The notes: generated from the sequence alone by a model not told the origin. 64,000 nt of DNA from Deltaproteobacteria bacterium (GCA_026129095.1 JAHCIT010000009.1:96915-160914); one strand, 5' to 3'. Counted from the first letter of the stretch, positions 34,563 to 43,662 are shown. Numbers and translations: made by a program.

Positions 34563-35330
34563 TTGAGAATCATTGACATCTATTCGATCAAGGGCGGAGT
34601 CGGAAAGACCGCCTCCTCGATGAATCTGGCGGGAGAACTGGCTGCCCTGGGGAAACGCGTCCTGCTTGCCGACCTCGACCCGCTGGGGGCCTCCATCCTT
34701 GGCCTGATGCCAGCCAAGACCCGGGCCTCAAAACCCGAGACGGCGAAGCCAGGAGCCCTTGCCGCCAGTGTGCAGGTTTCCTCGGTCCCCAACCTCTCCA
34801 CCATCTACCTGGGCGGTATCGCTGCCGAGAAGTTTCCGGACGAATCGACACTGGCTGGCTTGGGACCGGAGTTCCGTGAACTGGCAGGTCATTACGACGT
34901 GACGGTTTTGGACTCGCCCCCCGCCGGCGGTCCCTGGGTCAGATGGGGAATGAAGGTATCCCATTCCGTCGCCGCCATCGTGCAGAGTGAGCCGCTCGCC
35001 TTCCGCATCCTGCCGCAACTGCTGGAGCAGATCCGCGAAGCCCGTGGCGACAGTGTCACCCCGTATGTCGAAGGACTGCTGCTGACCATGGTCGGGACCA
35101 GCAATGATCTCACGGCCCGGATCGCCGCGTACGCACAGAAACGCTATCCCAAGGCAGTATTCCGGACGACCATCCCCCGCGATCCGGTCATTCCGGAAGC
35201 CAACTACTACGGCCAGACCGCCTCGGGCCAGAACCCCGACAGCCCGGCCGCCCTCGCCTACAAGGCCTGGGCTGCGGAGGTGATGGAACGCTGGGCCCGC
35301 ACCGACAAGCTGGTTCTGGAAAACGGCTGA
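34563..35330 (+). CDS. ParA/MinD-family ATPase
   Basis: 255 residues from TTG 34563, giving LRIIDIYSIKGGVGKTASSM with the deviant Walker A box of ParA proteins including the signature lysine. The next motifs are VLLADLDPLGASILGL (switch I) and VTVLDSPPAGGPW (Walker B). The frame extends to 34485, but that segment contains a possible TATAAA -10 element at 34505, so a downstream start is favoured; the ribosome site is weak. Such ATPases position chromosomes, plasmids, chemoreceptors or other cargo through ATP-driven DNA or membrane binding. No ParB or parS-like repeat is seen. The two following genes, a small acidic protein and a pseudo-ParA coiled-coil protein, probably belong to the same system. 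Confidence 0.8.
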   Translation: MRIIDIYSIKGGVGKTASSMNLAGELAALGKRVLLADLDPLGASILGLMPAKTRASKPETAKPGALAASVQVSSVPNLSTIYLGGIAAEKFPDESTLAGLGPEFRELAGHYDVTVLDSPPAGGPWVRWGMKVSHSVAAIVQSEPLAFRILPQLLEQIREARGDSVTPYVEGLLLTMVGTSNDLTARIAAYAQKRYPKAVFRTTIPRDPVIPEANYYGQTASGQNPDSPAALAYKAWAAEVMERWARTDKLVLENG

Positions 35331-35456
35331 TCGTTTCGTTTCTTTACATTCCAGCCCACTTTTCACCTGACAGAAATTGCAGTTGACGCTGGACTCGCTC
35401 CCCGGCAGCATCGACAATTGGCCATTCGGGTTCGGGGCGTCGGGAAGGAGAGGACT

Positions 35457-35912
35457 GTGTCCTTCAAAGAACCGCTGGCATGGCCATTCAGGCAGGAGCA
35501 ACTCGAGGCCCTGGCCAGCCGTATTTCCACATGGAACCGGTCGATGGTCGCGCCGTCCGCCGCGCAGGTGACGTGGAACACCCAGACCGGCAGCCCGCTA
35601 CTCCTGCACAGCCACGATGCCCGCCATGAGGAACCGGAACCTGCCCCACAGGCACCAGTGAATACAGAACCGGTGGCATTCGAATCGGCAACATCTTCTG
35701 ACTTCTGGACCAGCGAGGCAAGCATCTCCGACGATGGCGAACCGCCAGTCGAGGCGGCCAGCATATCGGCGCCTGATACCGCCGGAGAAGAAACGTCTGC
35801 CGCCCGTTTTGTGCCCTCATTTGAACTCGACGTGGAAGATGACTCGGAACTGGATATCCAGCGGTCCGGTCCGGGAGAACCTCCATCAGGAGAAGGTGGT
35901 GAGAGCGCGTGA
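35457..35912 (+). CDS. Acidic low-complexity protein between ParA and coiled-coil protein
   Basis: 151 residues from GTG 35457, preceded by AAGGAGAGG. No family is recognisable. The first 50 residues (FKEPLAWPFRQEQLEALASRI) may fold into a helix followed by a short strand. The remainder is acidic and rich in Pro, Glu, Ser and Ala, probably disordered (DVEDDSELDIQRSGPGEPP). Its stop overlaps the next start as GTGA, so it is translated with the 897-residue protein. By position it could be an adaptor linking the ParA protein to the coiled-coil partner. This is inference from gene order only. Confidence 0.6.
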   Translation: MSFKEPLAWPFRQEQLEALASRISTWNRSMVAPSAAQVTWNTQTGSPLLLHSHDARHEEPEPAPQAPVNTEPVAFESATSSDFWTSEASISDDGEPPVEAASISAPDTAGEETSAARFVPSFELDVEDDSELDIQRSGPGEPPSGEGGESA

Positions 35913-38602
35913 AAATCACCGCGATCATGCCCATCTCTCCACGTGCCGGCGCATCCACCCTGGGCGCCAATATCGCCGCCTACTGGGCGCTCGAACACCG
36001 GAATGCCGGCTTCCTCGATCTGTCCGATACGGCGGTCAACTGGCAGGGAATTCCCGAGGGGATGGATGTTCTGTCCGCCTACAGCCTGAAGAGCTATATC
36101 GATCGTGGCGACGCCGAGGGGCTTGCCGACCAGTTCGCCGGCCAGTTCCATCTGAAGAACGTCATCGTCACCCTGCCCTACGCCAAGCCCGCCTATCTAT
36201 GGCCGCTGCTGCAACTGGATGCCGATCTCGTTCTGCTGGCACGGCTGGAAACCTCTTTCGCCCATTCGATGGAGGAGTTCCTCGGCATGCTCGAAATCGC
36301 CCGGGAGGAACTGGGAGCATGTGGGCGAATCGCGGGACTGCTCCTGAAGCTGGCGACCCAGGGACCCCGGACAGACGAACTGCTGGCCGACTGCGCGAGG
36401 ATATTCGGCCAGACACTGGTCTACTCACCGGTCCCGCATGTGCCCGAACTGGGCGAATCGGATCCCACGCTTCTTGCCACACGGCCACGGATTGATCCGG
36501 TCGCACCCCTGATCCGGGATATCGCACTGAGAATCCTGGCTGTTTCAAGGGAAACCACACCCAGGCCGGACTTTCCTTCCCTCATCCGTCTTGCCAACCG
36601 GCTCGGCGGACATCTCCCCGGCTGGATCGGGCGAGCCGATGCCGAAGGACTGGAGGTTACAGAAACCCGCCGCAGCGAAGGCACCCCGAATGAAATCATC
36701 GACGAACTGGCCGGGGAGATCGAACTGCTCCAGAAGGAACTGGCCGAGGCCCGGCTGGTCCAGAAATCGCTTCAGGACCAAGTCGATGCGTTCGAGGCAT
36801 CCCAGAAAACACAACCTGCGTCCGGTCCGGATTCCAGCACCCTTGATTCATTGAAGGCAGAGATCGCCCGGCTTCAGGAAAAGCTGGCCTCTGCGGCCGA
36901 TGATGCCGAACGGGTAGCCCAGGACCGGAATCTATTGCAGACCGAACTGGAGAGCCTTCAGTCCCGTTCCCTCCAGATCGACGACCTGCGAAGTGCGCTT
37001 CAGGCCCAGATCGATGCCCGTGAAGCCCGTGAGGCCGAGCTGGGCGCTCAACTGGAAGCCGCCCGCCAGGATGCCGAAAACCTGCGCGATGTGAATGACC
37101 GACTGGCCAGTGAACTCAGGGACACGCAAAACCATCTGCATGGTTTCCAGGCCGAACGGGATCATACCGAACAGCAGATCCAGAAACTCCGCCATGAAAT
37201 GGGCGAGATGCAGCAGGCAGCAGCCAGTTCACCCCCTTCCGGTGATCTGGAACGCCTCAGCGGAGAGGTGGAAGACCTCCGCACAAAACTGGCGGCCACC
37301 GAAAACCACCTGCATGGTTTCCAGGCTGAACGGGATTCCCTGGAAAACCAGCTTGTGGCTGCCCGCCGTCGTGTCAGTGAGCTTGAAAGGCCGCCGGCAA
37401 TAGAAATGCCCGTCGAAATCGAGATAGAAACGGAAACCACGCCCGCCATTGAACCTGAAGCCATCGAGACCAGAGACCGGCAGATTGAACGTCTTCAGAG
37501 GCAGATCGGCGAGCTGGAAGCCCGTCTCGAAAAGGCCGAAAAGGCCCGGTCCGTGTTTGCACGGGAGCGTGCGGAACTTGTCGAGAAGCTGGAACTGTTC
37601 CGCGAGCAAAGCGCCGAGGCAGCCGCCAGCATGGACTCCATCGTCGCCAGCCAGTCGGAACTGATCGAAACGATCCAGAGCGACCGCAGCCGGGTGCAGA
37701 CCGAACTGGACATCCGGGGCCACCTGTATGACAGCCTCCGGATGCAGTTGCTGCCACTTCGGCAGGCACTGGAGGCGGGAATCGCCGAACTACCTGCCGT
37801 GCGCCGCCGGGCCGAAGCTGCCGAGCAGCGTGTAACCGATCTGGATGAGCAGTGCAGGGCGCTCCGGGCCGAGCTTGAACAAGCCAGGGGGCAGGCTGAC
37901 GATTCACAGATCAATGCCCTGCGCCGTGAAATTGATGCCGCCCGGACACAGCTCGGAGAAGCCGAAAGCCGGGCGGCGGAACTCGAAGCCCGGCTTCGAG
38001 ACGAGTTTGGCCGCCGCGAATCGGACCTGAAGGAGAGCCGCGCCGCCCTGGAGCGTGAGATCGACCGGGTGCGCTCAGAAGGCGAACTCGCGGCAATCCG
38101 GGCCAACACGGCGGAGAAGGCGCTGGAAACCAAGTCGAGAGAACTGGCCCATCAGCAGGCACAGGCCTCGGCCGTGCGGGAACAGCTCCAACGGCTGGAA
38201 CCGGAACTGGCCTCGGCACGGGCCGAACTCGACCGGCTTCAGGTCCAGAGCCGCGAGATGGAAACCGTTCGTAACGATCTCGAACAGGCGAGAATCCAGT
38301 TATCCGCAGCGCGGACGATGACCGAGGAAGCAACAACGGCCCGGCACTCGCTCGAAAACCGTATCCGGGAGCTAGAGCGGCAGCTTGGCGACGCGCAGGG
38401 TCCGGACGGCCAGCGCACCAGCCGCTATGAGTCCCTGCTCCGGGAACTGGCCGACGCCCGGGAGGAGCTTGCCACGCTGAAATCCCGTCTCTCCCGTGCT
38501 TCCATGGCAGAAAAGTTTGCCACTGAACGGGCCGCCCGGATCATCGAACTGGAAGCCGAACTCGAAACGCTCCGGCAGAAACTCGAACCACCGGCCAGTT
38601 GA
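35909..38602 (+). CDS. Degenerate ParA-like domain fused to long coiled coil
   Basis: 897 residues. The first 220 resemble a ParA/MinD-type NTPase (ITAIMPISPRAGASTLGANI, LKNVIVTLPYAKPAYLW, DADLVLLARLETSFAHSMEE), but the P-loop reads RAGASTLG and lacks both the signature and the GK lysines, so ATP hydrolysis is doubtful. Residues about 265-890 are a nearly continuous coiled coil rich in Glu, Arg, Leu and Ala with regular heptads. NHLHGFQAERD occurs twice about 58 residues apart, showing an internal duplication. There is no membrane segment. Coupled to the acidic protein and 3' of a true ParA, it looks like a structural scaffold for subcellular positioning, comparable in design, though not visibly in sequence, to bactofilin- or PomX-type partners. 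The 3' end is convergent with the J-protein gene. Confidence 0.65.
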   Translation: MKITAIMPISPRAGASTLGANIAAYWALEHRNAGFLDLSDTAVNWQGIPEGMDVLSAYSLKSYIDRGDAEGLADQFAGQFHLKNVIVTLPYAKPAYLWPLLQLDADLVLLARLETSFAHSMEEFLGMLEIAREELGACGRIAGLLLKLATQGPRTDELLADCARIFGQTLVYSPVPHVPELGESDPTLLATRPRIDPVAPLIRDIALRILAVSRETTPRPDFPSLIRLANRLGGHLPGWIGRADAEGLEVTETRRSEGTPNEIIDELAGEIELLQKELAEARLVQKSLQDQVDAFEASQKTQPASGPDSSTLDSLKAEIARLQEKLASAADDAERVAQDRNLLQTELESLQSRSLQIDDLRSALQAQIDAREAREAELGAQLEAARQDAENLRDVNDRLASELRDTQNHLHGFQAERDHTEQQIQKLRHEMGEMQQAAASSPPSGDLERLSGEVEDLRTKLAATENHLHGFQAERDSLENQLVAARRRVSELERPPAIEMPVEIEIETETTPAIEPEAIETRDRQIERLQRQIGELEARLEKAEKARSVFARERAELVEKLELFREQSAEAAASMDSIVASQSELIETIQSDRSRVQTELDIRGHLYDSLRMQLLPLRQALEAGIAELPAVRRRAEAAEQRVTDLDEQCRALRAELEQARGQADDSQINALRREIDAARTQLGEAESRAAELEARLRDEFGRRESDLKESRAALEREIDRVRSEGELAAIRANTAEKALETKSRELAHQQAQASAVREQLQRLEPELASARAELDRLQVQSREMETVRNDLEQARIQLSAARTMTEEATTARHSLENRIRELERQLGDAQGPDGQRTSRYESLLRELADAREELATLKSRLSRASMAEKFATERAARIIELEAELETLRQKLEPPAS

Positions 38603-38615
38603 TTCCGAAATAACC

Positions 38616-39206
38616 CTATTCCGCCGCAGCGGCCTGCTCGTATTCGACCATGAATGCCGTGTCGTCGTCGCTCAGCTTGGCGTTCTGGGCCTTGCGGACC
38701 TCAAGGTATTTGTACTTGAGGTCGCGGTTATCAGTCTCCATCGTCAATGCCAGCTTGAAGTTCAGCTCCGCCGAAGTGAGGTTTTTCTGCGACAGGGCGG
38801 TAAAGGCCAGTTTCGCGTAGCGCTTGGCATTGGGATTCTTGCAGATGTCCTCATCCTTGACGGCCCGCTGCTTCGCCTGTTCCTCCTCATAGGAATAGCG
38901 CAGGTATTTCATCCGGTCCGGGCCCTGGATGCGCTTGTCATAAACGGGCTTGACGGCGGGATCGGTCAGCACCTGATGGGCCTCGACCATCCGCTTGTAC
39001 ACCTGCGTGACCATGCGGTAGATGTCATCGGGAACCTGCCGGAAATACCGGTCCGGGTGCCAGTTTTTCGACTCCCGGCGGAATGCCTCCTTTACCTGTG
39101 CCGGTTCCGCGCCGAGCGGCAACCGGAGCAACTGGTAGTAGTCTCCCTTGTTGATTCCATTGAAATAGCGCTGAATCAGCTTGATCTGGTTATCATCGAC
39201 CGGCAT
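38616..39206 (-). CDS. J-domain (DnaJ-like) protein
   Basis: 196 residues. A J domain at residues about 22-85 (DYYQLLRLPLGAEPAQVKEAF) has the HPD motif at 50-52 (NWHPDRYF). The C-terminal half, AKLAFTALSQKNLTSAELNFKLAL, looks like a TPR-type helical pair. There is no glycine-rich or zinc-finger region, so this is a class III J protein. It should stimulate the ATPase of an Hsp70, very probably the neighbouring one 51 bases upstream on the same strand. The TPR-like part may choose a client. Its position next to the ParA/coiled-coil genes, in convergent orientation, may be functional or accidental. Confidence 0.85.
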   Translation of the reverse strand: MPVDDNQIKLIQRYFNGINKGDYYQLLRLPLGAEPAQVKEAFRRESKNWHPDRYFRQVPDDIYRMVTQVYKRMVEAHQVLTDPAVKPVYDKRIQGPDRMKYLRYSYEEEQAKQRAVKDEDICKNPNAKRYAKLAFTALSQKNLTSAELNFKLALTMETDNRDLKYKYLEVRKAQNAKLSDDDTAFMVEYEQAAAAE

Positions 39207-39257
39207 AGGCGGACGATCCTGCCTCCCTGCAACATCGTGAACGTGGCGGAACGAAAA

Positions 39258-40814
39258 CTACTGGACGGCCTGACTCGACTGGCGGGCGGCCTCGACCGCT
39301 TCCTGTCCCATGGCACCATAGGCCGTAATCGAGATCGACTGTGACTGCCCGGTATCCTTGTCAATGGCCGTCACGTGGACGATTCCGTCAGTATCGATCT
39401 CGAAATTCACCGCGATCCTGGGCTCTCCTCGTGGAGCGGCCCGGATGCCCGTCAGGGTGAACTCGCCCAGTATCTCGTTCTCACCCTGCTTCTTGGACTC
39501 GCCCTGGAATACCGATATCTTCACCTGCGACTGGTTGTCGGAAGTCGTCGTGAACTCCTTGTTGATCTCAATAGGCAGGGGTGAGTTTTTCTCGATCAGG
39601 TGCTGGACCATCCCGCCAATGACTCCGATGCCCAGCGTCATCGGGGTCACATCGATGAGCAGCGCCTTCTGCGTGCCTTCGGCGAGTGCTGCACCCTGAA
39701 TGGCCGCTCCGAGCGCCACGATTTCGTCGGGATCAATGCTCATCTGCGGCGTCTTGAAGAAGTATTTCTCCACGGACGAACGGATAATCGGCATCCGCGT
39801 CGATCCGCCGACCAGGATCACGCTGTCCACGTCATGTATGGTCATCCGGGCGTTCTGGAGCGCCTCGTCACAGACCTTGAATGTCCGTTGCACCAGGTCC
39901 ATGCACATCTGCTGGAAATGGTTCCGGGTCAGCACCGCATTCAGGTCAAGCGGCCCTTTCGGACCCTGGACGAAGTTGGGGACCGATATCTTCACTTCGG
40001 TCTTCTCGGTAAGGGCCCATTTCACCCGCTCGGAGAGGGTCTTCAGCTTCTGAAGAGCGTCGAGATTCTGCTTGCAGTCGTAGCCGGTGGCTTTGAGGAA
40101 CTCGTCCGAGAGGAAGCTCATGATCCGGTCGTCGAAGTCGTCGCCGCCCAGATAGGTATCTCCGGCCGTAGAAATCACCTCATAGACGTCATTACCGATA
40201 TCAAGGATCGAGATATCGAATGTGCCGCCACCGAGGTCGTAAATGGCCACCCGCTGGTTGAGCCCCTTGCCGAAACCGTAAGCGAGCGCGGCGGCCGTTG
40301 GCTCATTGATGACCCGAAGGACATCGAGACCGGCAACCCGGCCTGCGTCGATGGTTGCCTGCCGCTGGCCGTCGTTGAAAAAGGCCGGGCAGGTGATGAC
40401 CACCTTGTCAACCTCCTCGCCCAGCGCCTGCTCGGCGATCTGCTTCATCTTCTTGAGCACCAGCGCGCTGATTTCCGGCAGGGCGTAATCCTTGCCGTAG
40501 ATCTGGATGCGGACCTCGGCGTTGGGGCCTTCGACGATCTTGTAGGCGACGTGATGCTTTGCCTTCTTCACCTCTTCGGAGAAGAACTTCCGGCCGATAA
40601 GCCTCTTGGCCGAATAGACCGTGTGACCGGGATCGGTGATGATCCGCTTCTTGGCGTCAGCCCCCACCAGGACCCTGCCATCCGGCAGAAAGGAAACGAC
40701 CGATGGCTGGGTGTTTGCGCCCTCGCTGTCCCTGAGCACCTCGACGCTGCCGTCGGTAACCGTCGCCACGCAGCTGTATGAGGTTCCGAGATCAATTCCG
40801 ACAACGCGGCCCAT
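39258..40814 (-). CDS. Hsp70/DnaK-family chaperone without the C-terminal lid
   Basis: 518 residues from ATG 40814, nine bases after GGGAG. The nucleotide-binding domain is complete: VGIDLGTSYSCVA, ITCPAFFNDGQRQATIDAG, INEPTAAALAYGFGKG, DLGGGTFDISILDIG and VILVGGSTRMPIIR. The beta-sandwich substrate domain follows (VFQGESKKQGENEILGEF, GIVHVTAIDKDTGQSQSI). The protein ends soon after, so the helical lid and the EEVD-like tail of DnaK (about 638 residues) are missing. This is not the housekeeping dnaK, as grpE and a full dnaJ are absent. Paired with a class III J protein, it is probably a specialised chaperone with few clients. Lidless Hsp70s are known in several deltaproteobacteria. Confidence 0.88.
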   Translation of the reverse strand: MGRVVGIDLGTSYSCVATVTDGSVEVLRDSEGANTQPSVVSFLPDGRVLVGADAKKRIITDPGHTVYSAKRLIGRKFFSEEVKKAKHHVAYKIVEGPNAEVRIQIYGKDYALPEISALVLKKMKQIAEQALGEEVDKVVITCPAFFNDGQRQATIDAGRVAGLDVLRVINEPTAAALAYGFGKGLNQRVAIYDLGGGTFDISILDIGNDVYEVISTAGDTYLGGDDFDDRIMSFLSDEFLKATGYDCKQNLDALQKLKTLSERVKWALTEKTEVKISVPNFVQGPKGPLDLNAVLTRNHFQQMCMDLVQRTFKVCDEALQNARMTIHDVDSVILVGGSTRMPIIRSSVEKYFFKTPQMSIDPDEIVALGAAIQGAALAEGTQKALLIDVTPMTLGIGVIGGMVQHLIEKNSPLPIEINKEFTTTSDNQSQVKISVFQGESKKQGENEILGEFTLTGIRAAPRGEPRIAVNFEIDTDGIVHVTAIDKDTGQSQSISITAYGAMGQEAVEAARQSSQAVQ

Positions 40815-40925
40815 GTTCAGCAACTCCCGTCAGTGGGCGACAGTGTAGCTCGCCAAAAACGAAAATAAACAACCCGGAATTCCGGCTTGAGCCGAACGTG
40901 ACGCCGGTCACTGGCTCGTGCCGGT

Positions 40926-42491
40926 TCAATCCTGCTCGAGAATCACGAATTCGACGCGCCGGTTGGTCTCCCGGCCCTCAGGAGTCGAATTGTCCGCGAT
41001 GGGTATCGCCTCACCGAACCCGACTGCAACCAGACGGGAAGCTTCAACACCAGCCTGGACCAGGAACTTGACAACTTCGTTCGCCCTGCGCTCGGAAATC
41101 CGCTGGTTTTCGATCGCCCCGCCCACATCGTCCGTGTGGCCTTCAACCTGGACCTTCCGAATCCTCGGACTGGCCTTTATCGTCTGGGCGACCTGGGTCA
41201 GAACGGGGTATGAGGACTGCTCAATCGTCGTCTGGCCCATCCGGAAACGTATCTTTTCATCAATGACAATCTGGTCGTCTTCTATGCGGACAGCCGGTTT
41301 ATCCACTGCGAGTGGCTGGAGAACGATTTCCACCTGGGATGTCTGGCCTTCGGCCAGCCGGACCGGCAGTTCATGCCGCTGGTAACCTTCCGCCGTGCCG
41401 ATAACCACGTATGAGCCGGGCGCGAGCTTCCGTTCAAAGCTGCCCGTATTCCGGTCTGCCACGATCGCCCCGGCCGGGTCGGGCGGATCGAATACGATAA
41501 TGGCGCCGCCGATCGGCCCCCCGTCCGGATTGCGGACCCGTCCACGCAGAACCGTCGGCAGCACCGGCGGCGCATCCTTTTTCAGCGGGTTGAGCCGGAT
41601 CTCAATCTGCTGCACCCGGTTTGACATGATCTCGATCGTTTCCGACCTGGCCTCATACCCCTCGGCGGAGGCGACCCACTGGGCCTGGCCTGGATCGAGT
41701 TCGGGCGAGGCAAAGGTATTCTCGACCGGATCGAACTCGAAGGCCTGATCAACCGGCTTGCGGAGACGGACTTTTGCATCCGCCACCGGCTGGCCGGATT
41801 TGGCATCCAGCACCCGGGCAGTGAACGAGCCCCGAAGCGGAGCGATGTGCTGGCCGCAAACGGCATTCGGATTGACCTGCCGCGCCGATATCTTCGCGGC
41901 CATCGGTTCGATCATTTCCCGCACCGCCAGTTGTGCCACCCGCGAGAGGGGATCCCGCTGGCTGGTGAAAATGGCAAACGACGTCCGGCTCATGGAGTTC
42001 GACCAGACAATCTCCCCGCTGGTCACGTCGAGCATCCGGACGTTCAGCCCGACTGTCGGTTCGTCACCCTGCAGCAGGTGGCCCGAGAAGTCCGTGCCTG
42101 TTGTATTCGGATACCAGTATTCCGACACCGAACCGTAGATGACTCCATCCACATTCAGGCGTTCGCCCAGCATCCGGGCGAACTCGGCATTCATCCGTGA
42201 TGGCAGAGGGAGATTCACCGCATTCGCCTGCCGGATGACTTCCGTCCGCTCCATCACCCTGAACAGCCCCGTCGAATACAGGTCAGTCGCGATGAAATCC
42301 GCCACCACCAGACCGGCATTGGGATAAGTCGTCAGGTTGTCCAGCGGGAAAACGGCCACGCACTGCACCGGTTCCAGAGCCGCCGGCGACCGGACCCATT
42401 CACGCATGAACCGGTTTCCGCAGGCCGGCAGCAGGATCGCGGCGGCAAGAACGATCGCGACAGGCTGCCAGCGGACAGGAAGAGCGCTCAT
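40926..42491 (-). CDS. Lipoprotein: CsgG-like domain, two CarboxypepD_reg-like domains and OmpA domain
   Basis: 521 residues. The lipobox LAAAILLPACG anchors it, probably in the outer membrane. Residues about 25-195 (VAVFPLDNLTTYPNAGLVVADF, VDGVIYGSVSEYWY, GEIVWSNSMSRTSFA) resemble the CsgG/LpoB-type domain. Two beta-sandwich PEGA/CarboxypepD_reg-like repeats follow (SFTARVLDAKSGQPVADAKV and LRGRVRNPDGGPIGGAIIV). The C-terminal OmpA domain has VEGHTDDVGGAIENQRISER and a terminal NRRVEFVI, which bind the diaminopimelate of peptidoglycan. It would therefore tie the outer membrane to the wall. Its start overlaps the stop of a smaller CsgG-like paralogue (ATGA). A secretion or wall-synthesis role is possible. 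Confidence 0.82.
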   Translation of the reverse strand: MSALPVRWQPVAIVLAAAILLPACGNRFMREWVRSPAALEPVQCVAVFPLDNLTTYPNAGLVVADFIATDLYSTGLFRVMERTEVIRQANAVNLPLPSRMNAEFARMLGERLNVDGVIYGSVSEYWYPNTTGTDFSGHLLQGDEPTVGLNVRMLDVTSGEIVWSNSMSRTSFAIFTSQRDPLSRVAQLAVREMIEPMAAKISARQVNPNAVCGQHIAPLRGSFTARVLDAKSGQPVADAKVRLRKPVDQAFEFDPVENTFASPELDPGQAQWVASAEGYEARSETIEIMSNRVQQIEIRLNPLKKDAPPVLPTVLRGRVRNPDGGPIGGAIIVFDPPDPAGAIVADRNTGSFERKLAPGSYVVIGTAEGYQRHELPVRLAEGQTSQVEIVLQPLAVDKPAVRIEDDQIVIDEKIRFRMGQTTIEQSSYPVLTQVAQTIKASPRIRKVQVEGHTDDVGGAIENQRISERRANEVVKFLVQAGVEASRLVAVGFGEAIPIADNSTPEGRETNRRVEFVILEQD

Positions 42492-43093
42492 TGGTGCCCT
42501 CCTATCCCCGCAACCAGGCGCCGTGCCATCTGGCTGGCGATCTTCTGCGCGATCCGGTTCACCGGATCGCGCTCGGTCGAGAACATGTCATAGCTCGACA
42601 TGGACATCGTGGTCGCCCAGATCACCGCCCCCGAGCGGACGTTGACCATCCGGACCGAGACAGCCACCGCAGGCTCTCGCGGCGCCTGCCGGCTCTTGTC
42701 CAGGCGGTAGTTGAACTCGTTGATAGACCCGATCACCAGCGCGTCGGCCTGGATTTTCCTGCCCAGTTCGGCCGCAAAACTGCGATCCAGCAGCGGCGGC
42801 CACGGGAGCTGAGCCTCAGCCCCCAGCCTTACCGTCGTTTCGCGCTCGATCACCTTGTAACGTCCGAGCGCGATCAGTTCCGCGCCAACGATGTCGGCGA
42901 CAACCTCGCCCGCGTTGGGGAAGTCCGTCAGGTTCTCAAATGGCGCGATGGCGATGACCGCTATGGGCTCGAACTGGTCGGGACTGGCCACATAGTGGCG
43001 GGCAAACTGGTTCCCGCACCCGGCGCAGAGAACGGCCAGCACAAACGCAACCATATTCCGTTTTGAAATTGTCCTGAAAAATACTGGCATCAA
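42488..43093 (-). CDS. CsgG/LpoB-like lipoprotein
   Basis: 201 residues with lipobox VLAVLCAGCGNQF. The domain IAVIAIAPFENLTDFPNAGEVVADIV, then ADALVIGSINEFNYR and GAVIWATTMSMSSYDMF, is the same fold and order as the first third of the downstream OmpA-type lipoprotein, and even the mature N-termini agree (GNQFARHYVASPDQFEP and GNRFMREWVRSPAALEP). The pair is a tandem paralogue set, translated together. The related LpoB activates a penicillin-binding protein, while CsgG forms an export pore. Neither role is provable here, and PBP or curli genes are not adjacent. Confidence 0.75.
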   Translation of the reverse strand: MMPVFFRTISKRNMVAFVLAVLCAGCGNQFARHYVASPDQFEPIAVIAIAPFENLTDFPNAGEVVADIVGAELIALGRYKVIERETTVRLGAEAQLPWPPLLDRSFAAELGRKIQADALVIGSINEFNYRLDKSRQAPREPAVAVSVRMVNVRSGAVIWATTMSMSSYDMFSTERDPVNRIAQKIASQMARRLVAGIGGHQ

Positions 43094-43233
43094 CGGCGAT
43101 TCAACTCCCTGAAATCCCCAGCCCCCTGCATCAAAACGAGTCTGTCCACCTCAACATTGCTGCGCTTTTGCACAATTCCTGCCATTACCGCATCTTCCAT
43201 GGCCCCGGGTCCGCCCCTTACGGACCCCGGCCA

Positions 43234-43662
43234 TCAGTTCTTCTGACTTGGCAGGACGACAATGGCCGAACCCTTTACCGTCACATTCCCCCGCTGAGTC
43301 GCGGTTTCAAACTCGCACTCAACCTCGCGGGTCTGTGCATTGACATTTTTCACGGTACCCTTGCAGGTGACCGTATCGCCCAGATCGGTCGGCGAGGTAA
43401 ACCGCACGTCGATCACCTTGACGTGCGCCCTGGGGCCGGCCCAGTTCCTCACGTAGCGGCCCAGAAAACCCATCGACAGCATGCCGTGCGCGATACACCC
43501 TTTCAGGCCCGCCTTATGCGCGAAATCCTCATCGTAGTGAAGAGGATTGAAGTCCAGACTGGACCCGGCGTACTTGACCAGCTGAACACGTGTAATCGGA
43601 TCGGTTGTGAGCGGCGGCATCGAATCACCAGCCTTGATGTTCTCGATGAAAACCTGTCCCAT
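43234..43662 (-). CDS. MaoC-like (R)-specific enoyl-CoA hydratase
   Basis: 142 residues, one hot-dog domain. The hydratase-2 motif is SSLDFNPLHYDEDFA, with the catalytic D37 and H42, followed by GLKGCIAHGMLSMGFLGRYV. It hydrates trans-2-enoyl-CoA to (R)-3-hydroxyacyl-CoA, feeding polyester synthesis or other acyl-CoA steps. It is too short to be mesaconyl-CoA hydratase, which has two such domains. The sequence from 43663 to 43908 upstream holds its promoter and the end of the ArsA gene's transcript, with no gene or clear motif seen. Confidence 0.85.
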   Translation of the reverse strand: MGQVFIENIKAGDSMPPLTTDPITRVQLVKYAGSSLDFNPLHYDEDFAHKAGLKGCIAHGMLSMGFLGRYVRNWAGPRAHVKVIDVRFTSPTDLGDTVTCKGTVKNVNAQTREVECEFETATQRGNVTVKGSAIVVLPSQKN

